Assembly (NCBI GenBank): GCA_004335835.1
Contig: RWJK01000293.1
Location: 1 to 39,355, forward strand
Origin: Scenedesmus sp. ARA3
Lineage: Eukaryota > Chlorophyta > Chlorophyceae > Sphaeropleales > Scenedesmaceae
DNA: 39,355 nt
Reading direction: 5' to 3'
Below are positions 18,101 through 28,992 of this stretch, one piece after another; the first letter of the stretch is position 1, and every line of letters starts with the position of its first letter. The notes under the pieces are model-generated. The model saw only the letters and a program-made list of their open reading frames with translations, searched no databases and had not been told where the DNA came from. Position numbers and translations under genes: made by a program.

Positions 18101-21100
18101 CCGCTCACCACTTCTGGGTCTTTCTCAACGTTCCCCGTTGTGCCCGTGACACCCACCCAGGTGAGAAGGCGCAGCTCAGCCAGGAGCTGGTGGCCTCCTG
18201 GGCTGATGAGCATGCGCCAGCGCTGGCGCTGCTGCGGCGCATCTTCCCACCAGGCCTGGTGCGCTACCTCAACGCACCCAAGCAGCAGCAGCAGCAGCAG
18301 CAGCAGCTTGCAGGGAAGCCACAAGCAGCGGCAGCAGCAGTAGGAACGGGTTCAGCTGCAGCAGCAACTGGACCGGCAGCAACGCATGCACCAGCAGCAG
18401 TAGGTAGTGCTGCTGCGCCTGCTGCAGCCTCACCCGCTGCTGCAGCTGCTGGCAGCAGCACTCCCACTGGCGGAGCTATCACGGCCTCACCATTGCCAGC
18501 ATCACCAGCAGCAGCCTCTGTGGCAGCGGCAGCAGCAGCAGCAAGTGCGGACCCCCTGCAGGCTGCACAGCTGCCGGCCTCATCAGCTGCAGCAGGAGCC
18601 CCTGGCGCAGCTGGCCAGCAGCAGCAGCAGCAGCAGCAAGTGCTAGCAAACGGCCACGCTTCTGCAGCAGTGGCAGGCGCTGGCGCTGTTCGCTCTGCAG
18701 TGCAGCAGCAGCAGTCAGTAGGCCAGCCCATGGGCCTGGCAAGACCAGCACCGGCACTACCACAGGTGGGCGTGCCCACACATACTGCATGCATCGCGGT
18801 CTTCGGCAGTGGTGTGCTGCCATGCATGCATGGCTTAGCCACCTACAAATCCACATACGCGTTTGTCCGGCGGATTGTGCTACAGCAGTACGTGGTATTG
18901 TTTAGGACAAACAAATTATCATGCAGGCCTCAAGTGGACCGCGGTCTCGTTTACTTGAATCATATTGCACACGTACACACGTGCTGCCCGGCAGGTGGCT
19001 GTTGGAGGGCTGCGCGGCAACTGGCCGGCCTTCTGGGCTGCTGCGGCCAAGGACCACTGCCACGCGGGGCTCATCTGGAATGAGTCCACGCGCCGCGAGC
19101 TGCGCGATGCACTGGACAGGGAGGTGGCGGGGCTGCGCGCTGCACGCACGCGCGTGGCCAAGGTGTGGACGTACTGCAGTGCAGGGTCGTTGCTAACTGC
19201 AGTGGATTGGTTGTGCATCTTTTGCTGGCGATGCTGCACATGGCATGTGTATGTGGCTGCTCGCGGGTTTCAATTTCCATTGGCCACTCCAAAATGTTAC
19301 TGGTTGGCCTGATATGTGCTAGCAGACAGTGCCACTGCGCTTGTGCTGCTGCTGTCGTGCTGCGCTTGGTGGCTATAGGCTTGCACTGAAATAGCAACCC
19401 CGATTGGTCTGAAGTATGAAACTTATGTCAAGCGCGGCTGCTGCGCTGCGCCGCTTGTGCTGCAGGGTGGTGGCGGCTGGCCCAGCTGGAACTGGGGCGA
19501 GTTCAGTGTGGCCTACCCCAGCACGGCCAGCCAGCTGTGCATCGGCGGCGTGTACGTGCGGCTGCTGCTGGAGGGAGGCGACCCCAGTGAGTGCGCCTGT
19601 TTGGGTGGCAGGGCCTGCAGTGTCCTTTAGCAGCAGGCTTCATCGTTTAGGGTGCCTCGGCTGCAGGACAAGGCAGTGAGTTTGGCAGCAGGTTTGGCAG
19701 TGGCCGTAGCAGCATGCTTTGGGTTGAGCCTCATTTGAGGTGACCATCTGGGTGCACTCTGCAATGTGCCAGCACGTGTTTTGACCAAGCGTTTGTGACT
19801 GTATGTTGGCTGCAGTGGCAGTTGTTGACCTATTCCATCCATCTGCTGCTCTGTGTCCTGCTGCAGCTGCTGTGGACAAACTGGCGAGCCCTAAGGAGTT
19901 CTTCACAGCCTGCTACCACACCCTGCTCTGCTGCCCTGAAACAGCGGACAGCAGCAACAGCAGCAACAGCAGCAGCAGCGCCGCATCAGGCAAGATCACA
20001 CAGCAGCTCTGTGTGAAAGCTATGGCAGCGGCATACAGCGCACACGCAGGCACAATAGGACCTTTTGAGGGCATTCCACACCTGCTGCAGCTGCTGGATA
20101 ACACGCAGCAGCGCAGCTTGCGGCACGCGCTGCTGCTGTTCCTGCAGGCGCTGATTGCGCCCAAAGCAGCAGGTGACTTGGCAGCGCCAGCGCCGCCCAG
20201 CAGCACAGCAACCACACTGCCAAACGTCTCAGGGTCTGTGGCAGCTGCAGCTGCAGTCAATCAGCAGCAGGGTCAAACCTTGACCAGCAGTAACAGCAGC
20301 AGCAGGAATCCTAGCCAGCAGAAGATGTCTGCTGCTCAAGCTGCTGCTGTGCGTGCTGCTAAGGCCAATGGGTATCTGCTGATGGATCATGGCGGGCTGC
20401 AACTGCTGGTTGACTTTGTGGCTGGGGCACATGAGTGCACTGAGCGGCGGCTGGCAGCAGCAGCAGCTGCTGGGGCCGGCGGTGCTGCTGCTGGCGCTGG
20501 CCACCTCATCACCAGCATCAGCCATGCTGAGGTGAGCTGCATGTGACAGCATCCACACAACAGCTGAACGACTTGCACTGGCTGCGGCAGCTGGTGCGGT
20601 ACTGGTGTGAGTCCTCCGTTGATTGCAGGATCGCCAGCAGAAGTGCAGATGCCTCAGCAGCTGGTTTTTGGATGATGAGTGAGTCAGCTGCAGGGGAGCT
20701 AGCTATGCTATGTGTGCCATTTGCCCATGACAAAAGGCTTATGAAACTAAACTAGTGAGCTTGGCAACTGCCGCGCGCCTGTCCTGCAGGCCCCCAAGGA
20801 GTGGTGCTTCTACCCACACGGCTACAGCCCTGACCCACAGCAGCACGCTACAGCATCACCCGCAGCCACCAGCAGCACCGAAGCAGAAGCACAACCAGAC
20901 CCAGCAGCAGATGCATCTGGCACTGATACTAGCAGCCCCAGCAAGCAGCAGCAGCAGCGCCCGGAGTTCTACCAAGTAGGCGAGGAAAAAGTGCCTGGTC
21001 CTGATGAGTCAGGCAGGGCAGGCCCGCTCAGCAAAGAGGCGTTACGGCAGCTGCACAGCCGCGGCGTTATAACGCATGACACCTGGGTGTGGGCGCCAGG

Positions 21101-24100
21101 CATGCAGGGGCCTGCGCGGCTGTCTGCTGTGCGTGAGCTGCGCTGGATGTGCTGCGGAGGGCTGGGGCTGCTGGGGCCCTTCGAGGCTGCCCTGGTGGCG
21201 CTGCAGGTGAGAGGGGTGGCCTATTTGCAGTGACTGCTTCTGGCTGTTGGTGACTGGAGCATGCATGTAGTGGTGCGTTGTGTGCTGCGGTGGGCTGGGG
21301 CTGCTGGGGCCCTTCGAGGCTGCTCTGGTGGCGCTGCAGGTGTGTGTTTGTGTGTGTAGGGGTGGGNNNNNNNNNNNNNNNNNNNNNNGGGGTAAGAGGC
21401 TTGTTGCAAAGGGATGTTTGCAGTACAAGTATATGATGTGCTGCACGTCGATCATGTCAACAGGCGGCGCGTTGGAGGAGCGTGTGCTGTGTGATAGGCC
21501 TGGAGTATGCTGGAGGCACTCTTGCGTCTGGCTCACTGTAGCTTTTTCATGTCCCTTCCATGAACAACAAGAACAGCAACAACAAACGGGTTCAACTGTG
21601 ATCAGCACTATTTGACACAGCACCAGCTGCGTGCCGCTCCCCTGCTGCTCCCCAGTACTGCCAACCCACAACCACCACTGTGCCCCATCCGCAGATCCTG
21701 CAGCAGCTGGCATCCTTGCAGCCCGCAGTGGATGAGTCTGGTGCGGTGCTGCAGCCGCTGCCGCGAGCCCACGTGGGCCTGGCAGCCCCCTCCTGCCTGC
21801 CACACATAGCGCAGGCCATCCTCACAGGTGGGCGCTGCTTTGAGCGTGTTCCTGCAAGCATGTGAACCTCTGGGAAGGACAGCAGCGCCTTAATAACTTG
21901 CCAAATAGATGGCCTCAGTAAGAAGGCAAGTTGATTTGTCAACAGTGCGTACTACTCAACACTCTAGCAAAGTTCTTGTCTTAGGCGATGCATTACAGAA
22001 CATGGCATGTTGCTGCCGACCTGTGCAGGCGAGCCTGCGCTGGTGTCCGCTGCCGCGTCGCTGCTCACGTGCATCCTGGCGCACAACGCGGCTGCGCTGT
22101 CTCGGCTGTACCTGAGCGGCGCGTTCCTGTTTGGGCTGGCCTACTGCGGCAGCAACCTTGAGGAGCTTGCGGGGCTCTTCAAGGCGGCACACCTGGTGCA
22201 GGGCTTCAGGTGCGGCGGCTGCTGTGTAAACATGACCCAAACTTGCTGCTCGAGTGCAAGTAAGGCCTGTATACAGACGACGCTGCTGACCGATTTTGCA
22301 GAGCAAATTCGTCCAGTTAAATGTTTTACTGCTGTACTGCGTATGCCTATGCCTGTAGGGGCGCGGCGGAGGTGACTGCGGGGCTGCCGCTGGTGCAGCG
22401 CAGCTACCTTGGCGTGCTGCTGCCTGAGAGCTTGCTGCACATGCTGGAGAGCTACGGGCCGGGCGTGTTTGCTGCTGCGCTGGCGGGAGACCATGCCACG
22501 CCTGAGATCATCTGGACAGCCGGCATGCGGCAGCAGCGGCTCATACCGGCGATGCTGCAGGTAGGCTGTGCAGCAGATGTCCCCACAGCCGCAGGATGCT
22601 CCCCGTGTGTGGAATCCAGTGTGTGGAATCCAGTGTGTGGAATGCCGTTGGATAAGGCCTACTTACTTGATGACAGCTGTTTTGGTACAGCTGGCGTGCA
22701 TGCACTGATCCGTGTCCATTGTCACAGCATGTGTGCTTCTGACAACTTGAGTGTGCGGCTGCGGCTGAGAGCTGCCCAGTTTGCCTGGCTCCAGGACACA
22801 TGCCTGTGCCCGGTTTCCCCGCCACCCGGACCCCTTGCATAATACTGCGCCCGCTGCATATTTTGCCCCCCCCCCCGCAGCACCTGGGTGACTTCCCGCA
22901 TCGCCTGGCGCAGCACTGCCACGCGGTGTACGAGTACACACCGCCTCCCCCGCTGGCCTGGCCTGAGCTGGCCGATGAGATCTGGTGCCACCGCTACTAC
23001 CTGGGCAACCTGTGTGATGAGGAGCGCTTCAGGGGCTGGCCCGTGGTGGAGCACATCCCGCTGCTGCAGGTGCGCTGCTGCAACACATGTTGTTTTGGCA
23101 GCTTGACAGCTTGCTTGCAGCTTGACAGCCAATTGCTGCCAGCTTGCTTGAGCAAGGTTCACTGCAGCACCAAGAGACGGCACAGCATCAGATGCATCAT
23201 CAGCTGCGTCCATCCTATGCAGCGCTAGCACCAGCTCAATGCATGCATGCGTGCCATTTTCTGCACCTTACGCAACATGCCTGGTTGAGCCCCACCGCAC
23301 AAATACTGTCCACTGCACACAACCGCAGGCGCTGATGGAGCAGTGGCGTGCTGAGCTGGCGCGGCAGCCCCTGGCCATGAGCGAGACACAGGCCTGCGAG
23401 GCACTAGGGCTCAGCCCAGGGCCCGATGGGGTTGTCAGCGAGGATGACATGCGGAGGGCCTACAGGGCCCTTGCGCGCAGGTGCGTGTGCCTTGTGTTTT
23501 GCAGCTGCCTGGTTTATGTGCGTGTTTTGTTTCAAGGCAGGCGCTGCTGCAGGTTCCCCCGGTGCTAGCCTGCAGTGCATGTATAGCTCTGCTTGGTGCT
23601 GGCCAGGCATGCTGCTGTGAAAGTATGCGAGCGTACAACCGGGCACCGTGCTGCGCCGCTGCTGTGCAGGTATCATCCCGACAAGAACCCCTCGCCCGAG
23701 GCGCGAGCCAAGTTCCTGCAAGTGCAAAAAGCCTACGAGCGCCTGCAGGCGGGCGCGGCAGGCGGCCAGGGGCCACAGGCGTGGCGGCTGCTGCTCATGC
23801 TGCGGGCGCAGTGCATCCTGTTCCGGCGCTACGGCGCAGTGCTCGCTCCGTACAAGTATGCTGGCTATCCACAGCTGCTGGAAGTGCTGCGGCAGCAGCA
23901 GGCTGCCAGCACAGCAGTAGCTGGCAAAGCAAACGCTGCAGCAGCTGCAGCAGGCAGCCCTGCAAGTGGAGATGCAGCAGGAGGTGCAGCAGCGCCAGCA
24001 GCTGATGGCAGCGAAAACAGCAGCAGCAGCAGTGCAGCAGCTGCTCCTGGTGGCCACTTTTTGTCGGGCGAGCGAGTGGGCCAAGTGCTGGCTGCGATCG

Positions 24101-27100
24101 AACTGTGCTGGCTCACGTGTGTGGCGAGTAAACGGAACGCCGAGGAGCTGATGAGGAGTGGCGGGCTGCCGCTGCTGGCAGGGCTGCTGTCACGGTGAGC
24201 GGATGCTGTTGTTTCTGGAGGCATTGCATACTCTGCAACTGCTCCGCGCTTCAAAAGCTACCGTATTGTCACCGTGATATGCGTCATGGCAATCAGGAAG
24301 CAACGCTTGTGTCGGCAAACTGTGCAAACTATGATGTCTAACATGCCTGCTGTGCTGCATGCTGGTGGCATTGTGCTGTGCTGCTGCTGCTGCCGCTGCT
24401 GGCAGGTGTGTGGGCATCCTGTCCATGGATGTTGCGCCCACAGCGCCTGAGGCTGTGATCACCAGCCACACGCTGCGCACGCTGGCAGGGCTGGCTGCAG
24501 TGGATGCTGCGCGCAGGGAGATGGAGAAGCAGCGGCAGCTGCTGGCAGACATAGTCAAGTGGGTACAACCTGTTTTGTTGCTACAGCTGCGCTGGCTTGC
24601 TGCGCAAAAGGACTCAGCTTTGGGTGCATTGCATGGTGCCTGCGGTGTATGCTTTTGCAGGCCTGTCAGTGTTGCACTGCTACCATTGATGTCTGCTTTG
24701 GCGACTGCCCTGGAATGGCATGCATGCACAGCAGGTATTGGCCGCCGACCCCGCTCCTGACAGGCAAGCCATCAGCACTGCTCATTTCTCGCATGCGCCC
24801 TGATTCAGTGCCGTTTAAAGTGGTGCACCCATGACATGCCTTCCTGCAATCGCTGTATTGCTGCCTTTTTCTGTGCACCCACCAGGTGCTGCGAGCTGTC
24901 CCGCGCCCCAGCTGCTGTCGACGCAGCCCTCATGGCCATCTGCCACATGGCAGCCTCCCCGGCCCTGCAGCAGCTGCTGCTGGAAGTGGGAGCCTTGCCC
25001 TACCTCATCCCGCTACTGCTCGAATATGACGTCACACTCTCTCCCGAGACATCTGCTCGGCTGCAGCTACCATTCAGTGGGCCAGCAGGGGTTAGCAGTA
25101 GTGCGGGTGCAGCAGCAGGGCAGGGCCAGCAGGTTGGAGGTGGTTTAGAGGGAGGGTTCAAGCTGCTTGACTCGGCACTGGTGCGGCCCAACATGCAGGA
25201 GGCGCGCAGCCAGCATGCGCTGCTGGCGGCTCAGGCGCTGGCACGGCTAGCAGGTGGGTTTTGGCTGCCGAAAGAGTTTGCAGGATGGTGCTGCTATACT
25301 GCAAAACATGCAGAAGGCACGCAGCCAGCATGCGCTGCTGGCGGCACAGGCGCTGGCACGGCTAGCAGGTGGGTAGGGACCCATGTCGCACTGCCAGGTT
25401 GCGGCCGCTGTGCAGTTGCAGGACGATGCTGCTTCACTGCATCTCAATTGATAAGCTGCAATCATTGTGCTTCATGACCGTGCAGCATCCATCTCCTGCT
25501 GCTCGTCACTGCCACGTGCACATCAAGCCTCCTCATCCAGCAAGCGCACTGCTTTACCACTGCAGGCCTCCTGCGGGAGCCCCACCACACGCCAGCCAAC
25601 GCTGCTGCTGCAAGTGCTCTAGCAGCGCTGCTAACGCAGTCGCTGGCAGGCAGGCTGGCTGAGCCCGACCCTCGGCCGCTGCTGCTGTGCTTGAACAGCA
25701 GCATGGAGACAGCACAGGTCATCTGGAACAGCGGCATGCGCGAGGAGCTGAGCAAGGTGAGGCTTGTGACAGTGTTACAATGGTATGTAACACAGATCAA
25801 ATTCTGCTTTGCGCACAGCTGCATGCTGCACTGCGAGGGCGTGTAACACGCGATTGCCGCTGTTGCTTGCTGTTGCCGCTGCATCGGCAGCTGTGCAGCC
25901 GGCAAAACTAGACATCACCAAAACTGGAACCGGGTGGCAGTGGCAAGCACAATCGAACACTACAATCAAGTACCAATTCACCTCACACAGACTGAGGCGC
26001 AAAGTCGATGAGGCTGTACCCCACCTTTGCACATCTTGGTGCGCTGGTCTTTCCGTGATGTACCTGCGGGCCTCACCCTGCTGCTGCTGCTGCTGCAGGT
26101 GCTTGCAGGGCAGCGCTCCCACGGCTCTGACCTGGCAGCCCTGCAGAGCTTCTCCTTCAGCAGCCTTGCAGGAGAGCTGCAGGTGGGAGGGGTCTTCATA
26201 CGGGTCTTCAACCAGCGCGGCCGCAGCGGCGCCAACGCCAGCAATGCCACCGTAACAGCAGCCACATCAGCAGCAGCAGCGAGTTCGGCTGCAGCAGGTG
26301 CGGCTGCAGCAGCGTCATACGCAACAGGCGGTGTCACCAGAGTAGCACCAGGCGCCGCAGCGGCGGCGGCTGGTGCGGCGGCAGCAGCAACAGCAGCAGC
26401 AGCAGCTGGCCAGCCGCAGGATCCTGCAGGGTTCTGCAAGGCGCTTGTGCGATATTTGTATGATCGGCTGGTTGAGCGCTGCTACAGAGGCGCGGAGCTG
26501 CACCTGCTGCCTCAGGCTGAGGCGGCGAATGTGCTGGAGGTAGTGCAAGCGCTGCATAATCTGCTGGAGGCAGAGCCAAGGCTGCTGGGGCTGCTGAGCA
26601 GCAAGAGTGCAGTGTCACCGCTGGTGGCTTGCATCACACCTGCAGCGGCTGCATACCCGCCGCTGTACGAAGCAGCAGCAGCAGCAGCAGGGGGTAACAG
26701 TGCAGACGGTGTGTCAGCAGCGCAGCAGCTTGCTGACACAGCGGAGCAGCTAGCTGCGCTCGGCCTTCAGCTGCTGGGCCGTGCTGTTGCCAATGCAGCA
26801 GTGCAGGAGACAGTGACTGATGAGGCGCTTCTGCGGCAGCTGTTCTGGCTGGCAGTGCAGCCGCCGTCTGCGCGCGTGTTAGGTGCTGCGCTGGGCTTGC
26901 TGCGGCGGCTGAGTGCCTCACCACTGGCAGCGTCAGTGGGCGGCTACCAGGGCGGCGCCGTGCTGCTGCTGTCGGTGCTGCTGCACAACGGCAGGTGAGA
27001 GAGGCTGCTGTTGTTACATTCACAAAGCTTGCAGCTGCTGCTCGCCATATGGGTGGGATGAGTGCAATGCAAGCATTGTGGTCAATGCTGGCTGTACTGG

Positions 27101-27691
27101 CTGCCTCTTCTGCTGCAGAACAAGTGCTTGTGATAAGCAACTCAATGGTTGTACCTGACTTATTGCCTGCTTGTTGTCCTGCCTGCAGTTGGCCCTGGCC
27201 TGGCAGCGATGCAGCAACAGCAGAGGCCGAAGGCGCAGCAGCCAAGGCCGCAGCTGCAGACGTGCTGTCTGCGCTGCTGGCGCAGCCCACGCATGGCCCG
27301 CGTGTGAGCCTGCTGCTGCACAAGCTGCTGCCACCTGGGCTGGTGGCCACCATTGCTGAGGGGCCTCCTGATGCCGTCATGCGGGCGCTGGGCCAGGTGC
27401 GCAGGGTGGACCAAAGTTGAATCCTGGTGCTGCATAGTCTGGTATTCTGTTTGACTGCTTGGCAGACTGCTGCTGCTGCACAGACAGCATGTGATCAAGT
27501 CAAGGTGTAGCTTCGGCAGCAGCTGTACAGAAGCGTGCTGTCAACCAGCACACTCATACAGAAAACGTCCTCGCACCTTGCGGCCACATCGCCTTGTTTG
27601 CTGTTTGAAGCTTTACATGCAGCAGCTAGCAACTTCGAGCCGCTGCAGGCCGCTGGTGTCTGATTTCACCAGTCGGCTGACGCCCCAATCT

Positions 27692-27725
<34 letters not shown>

Positions 27726-28895
27726 GCTGCTGCTGCTGCCGCTGCTGCTTGCCCGCTGCAGTCTGTGGAGACGCCTGAGTGCATGTGGGACGCCCGCATG
27801 GCTGGTCAGGCAGCTGCCGAAGTTGCACAACTTGCAGCAGCCATCCGCAAGCAGCACGCAGCACACAGCTTCGACTGGTCCCCTCCTGCCAGCTACCAGC
27901 TGCAATACGACAGCCTGCGCGGCGAGGTGTACGTCGGAGGTGTGTATGTGCGCTTGTTCCTGAAGAACCCTAAATATGCAGTGAGGGATCCCGTGAAGTT
28001 TGCGGAGGCGCTTGTGGAGCGCTACCTGCAGGAGCTAACCGCAGCAGCAGCCGGCGGTGACGGCGCCGCGGCAGCGCTGGACCGCTGCCTGTTGCTGTCA
28101 GCAGCTGCAGTGGCGCTACTGCAGGGGCATGGGCTCCTGGCCGATCATGTGGCGCAGCTGGGGTACTCTGGCCGGCTGTTAGGCCTGCTGGCAGGCCGCA
28201 CAGCACGCATCCCTGCAGTGCAACAGCAGCAGCAACAGGGCCAGCAGCAGCAGCAGCAGCAGCAGGCGGCGCCAGACGAGCTCGGCGGCAGCATTCTGCG
28301 GCTTTTGCATCAGCTGGCAGCGTCGGCAGGCGCGGGTGAGGCGCTGGCAATAGCAACGGGTGCGCCGCTGGTGCCTACGCTTGTCACTGCCATGGCTTGG
28401 GGCCACAGCGCAAGCATCTTGGTGCTGGAGACGCTGAAACGCGCATTGAGCCTCGGCAACAGGCAGCGGGACTTGCTAGTGGGGCAGGCAGTGCAGGTGG
28501 GGCTCCCACAGAAGCTGCTGGCTATGCTGGACTGGCGCAGCAGCAGAGGCAGCAGCAGCAGCGGCGGCACTGCAGGCGCAGCAGACAGCGGCACAGGGCC
28601 GGAGCGGGCGACTGCCAGTGGTGTGAGCCAAGCGGAAGAACAGGAGGCCGCAGTGCAGCGCACTTTGGCAGTAGATGTGTTGCGGCTGCTGGCTGAAGAT
28701 AGTGCGTATGTGGCTCAGGTGAATGCGCTGCTAGGTGCCTCGCCTGTGTGGGCAGCTTATAGAGACCAACGGCACGACATGTTCCTGCCGTCGGGTGCTA
28801 CAGCGGAGAGTGGCGTGGTGGCGCTGCTCACTGCAGGCGACACGGCACGCTTTGCACTGCCAGCGCCCGAGAGCGTGCAAGGGGGTGTGAGTTAG
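12141..28895 (+). CDS. GRV2: GRV2/RME-8 (DNAJC13) endosomal J-domain protein, 28 exons
   Basis: Very large peripheral protein of endosomes that recruits Hsp70 and supports endosomal sorting; the plant homologue GRV2/KAM2 acts in vacuolar trafficking and gravitropism. Exons: 12141-12401, 12679-12800, 13106-13497, 13820-14053, 14638-14755, 15016-15164, 15581-15747, 16040-16495, 16727-16937, 17233-17436, 17735-17974, 18161-18765, 18995-19162, 19466-19586, 19867-20531, 20790-21206, 21695-21827, 22029-22209, 22359-22560, 22881-23069, 23329-23480, 23670-24194, 24406-24558, 24886-25253, 25566-25756, 26099-26994, 27189-27396, 27762-28895. All are GT-AG and in frame: 8,862 nt, 2,953 residues, against about 2,250 (animal) and 2,550 (plant). 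Landmarks: N-terminal RME-8 PH-like region (1-425); EFNACVPYAGV in exon 8; GYF-like domain about 1376-1492; J domain about 1760-1830 with HPD 1798-1800 split by intron 21; four IWN-type repeats (GLIWNES exon 13, EIIWTAG exon 19, QVIWNSG exon 25, CMWDAR exon 28). The extra length is mostly poly-Ala, poly-Gln and poly-Ser inserts in exons 8, 12, 15, 22, 26 and 28. Confidence 0.95.
14210..14214 (-). terminator. Possible Pol III terminator of the tRNA gene
   Basis: The minus strand reads TTTTT about 55 nt downstream of the tRNA 3' end. It is the first run of five T residues seen after the tRNA. The distance is longer than usual, so an undetected earlier stop is possible. Confidence 0.45.
14270..14342 (-). 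tRNA. tRNA-Arg (anticodon ACG)
   Basis: On the minus strand a 73-nt cloverleaf folds with a 7-bp acceptor stem (GGTTCCA with TGGAATC, one G-T pair), a short D arm (GCC/GGC), an anticodon stem CCGGT/ACCGG with loop CTACGGA, and a T stem CCAGG/CCTGG with loop TTCGATC. The anticodon is ACG (inosine at 34 in the mature tRNA), which reads CGU, CGC and CGA arginine codons. The internal promoters are present: an A box at TGGCCAAATGG and a B box at GGTTCGATCCC. There is no intron, and CCA is not encoded, as expected for a nuclear gene. It sits inside intron 4 (14054-14637) of the GRV2/RME-8 gene, on the opposite strand. Confidence 0.95.
15260..15421 (+). repeat. Diverged duplicate of the exon 7 start, in intron 6
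   Basis: This segment resembles 15462-15630, which holds the end of intron 6 and the start of exon 7 of the GRV2/RME-8 gene. The copy includes the acceptor (GCTGCCAG) and the first codons, with CCTGGTGACGTCATCATCAC identical in both. It then leaves the exon sequence after about 50 nt. No donor was seen to make it a usable exon, so it is read as a relic duplication. Confidence 0.85.
18284..18720 (+). repeat. Poly-Gln/poly-Ala low-complexity segment within exon 12
   Basis: CAG/GCA-rich triplet repeats encode a Gln run after the conserved RYLNAPK motif, then about 120 residues of Ala, Ser, Pro and Gln. The segment separates the conserved FPPGLVRYLN block from the block that resumes in exon 13. 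It is in frame and almost certainly translated as a disordered insert. Confidence 0.8.
21149..21209 (+). repeat. Source copy of the exon 16 end duplication
   Basis: These 61 bases hold the end of exon 16 and its GT donor. They are repeated at 21282-21342 with only two mismatches, at an offset of 133 bp. Confidence 0.9.
21282..21342 (+). repeat. Duplicate of the exon 16 end, in intron 16
   Basis: Second copy of the last 58 bases of exon 16 plus the donor. It encodes the same peptide (CCGGLGLLGPFEAALVALQ) and keeps the GT after CTGCAG. Both differences from the source copy are silent. The copy lies 24 bp before an assembly gap, so either a recent tandem duplication or an assembly artefact could explain it. 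Confidence 0.9.
21367..21388. other. Assembly gap (22 N)
   Basis: A run of 22 ambiguous bases lies in intron 16 of the GRV2/RME-8 gene. GT/GGGG-rich low-complexity sequence is on its left. It does not interrupt any predicted exon. Confidence 0.99.
22607..22643. repeat. 14-bp tandem repeat in intron 19
   Basis: About 2.7 copies of GTGTGGAATCCAGT follow each other inside intron 19 of the GRV2/RME-8 gene. No function is indicated. Confidence 0.8.
25190..25259 (+). repeat. Source copy of the exon 24 end duplication
   Basis: The last 64 bases of exon 24 and its donor. They are repeated 115 bp downstream with three mismatches in 70. Confidence 0.9.
25305..25374 (+). repeat. Duplicate of the exon 24 end, in intron 24
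   Basis: Second copy of the exon 24 end, including the donor CTAGCAG|GTGGGT. Since 115 is not a multiple of three, using this second donor after reading through the first would change the frame. The protein-level reading of the copy is therefore lost unless an internal acceptor (for example CATGCAG at 25308-25314) is used. Confidence 0.9.
27692..27750 (+). repeat. (CTG)n tract before the exon 28 acceptor
   Basis: About 19 CTG-like triplets (a few are TTG or CCG) fill the end of intron 27 and supply the pyrimidine-containing stretch ahead of the acceptor at 27760-27761. The tract is likely to vary in length between strains. Confidence 0.85.
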
Positions 28896-28987
28896 CTGAT
28901 CTATGGTCCTAGCACCCTCGTTGTGTAGCTACTCATTGACGGCCCCTTAGCCTGGTTGGTGTCATTGGCTTTGATGTGTTCGTGTTC

Positions 28988-28992
28988 TGTAA
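28988..28992 (+). terminator. TGTAA poly(A) signal of the GRV2/RME-8 gene
   Basis: TGTAA occurs 93 nt after the stop codon at 28895. A second TGTAA is at 29245-29249. Either could direct cleavage; both match the chlorophyte consensus. Confidence 0.6.

Noticed and set aside
18284..18720. CAG-rich stretch as a CRISPR-like or non-coding repeat array
   Set aside because: It is a simple triplet repeat in frame within a conserved exon, with no spacer-repeat structure.
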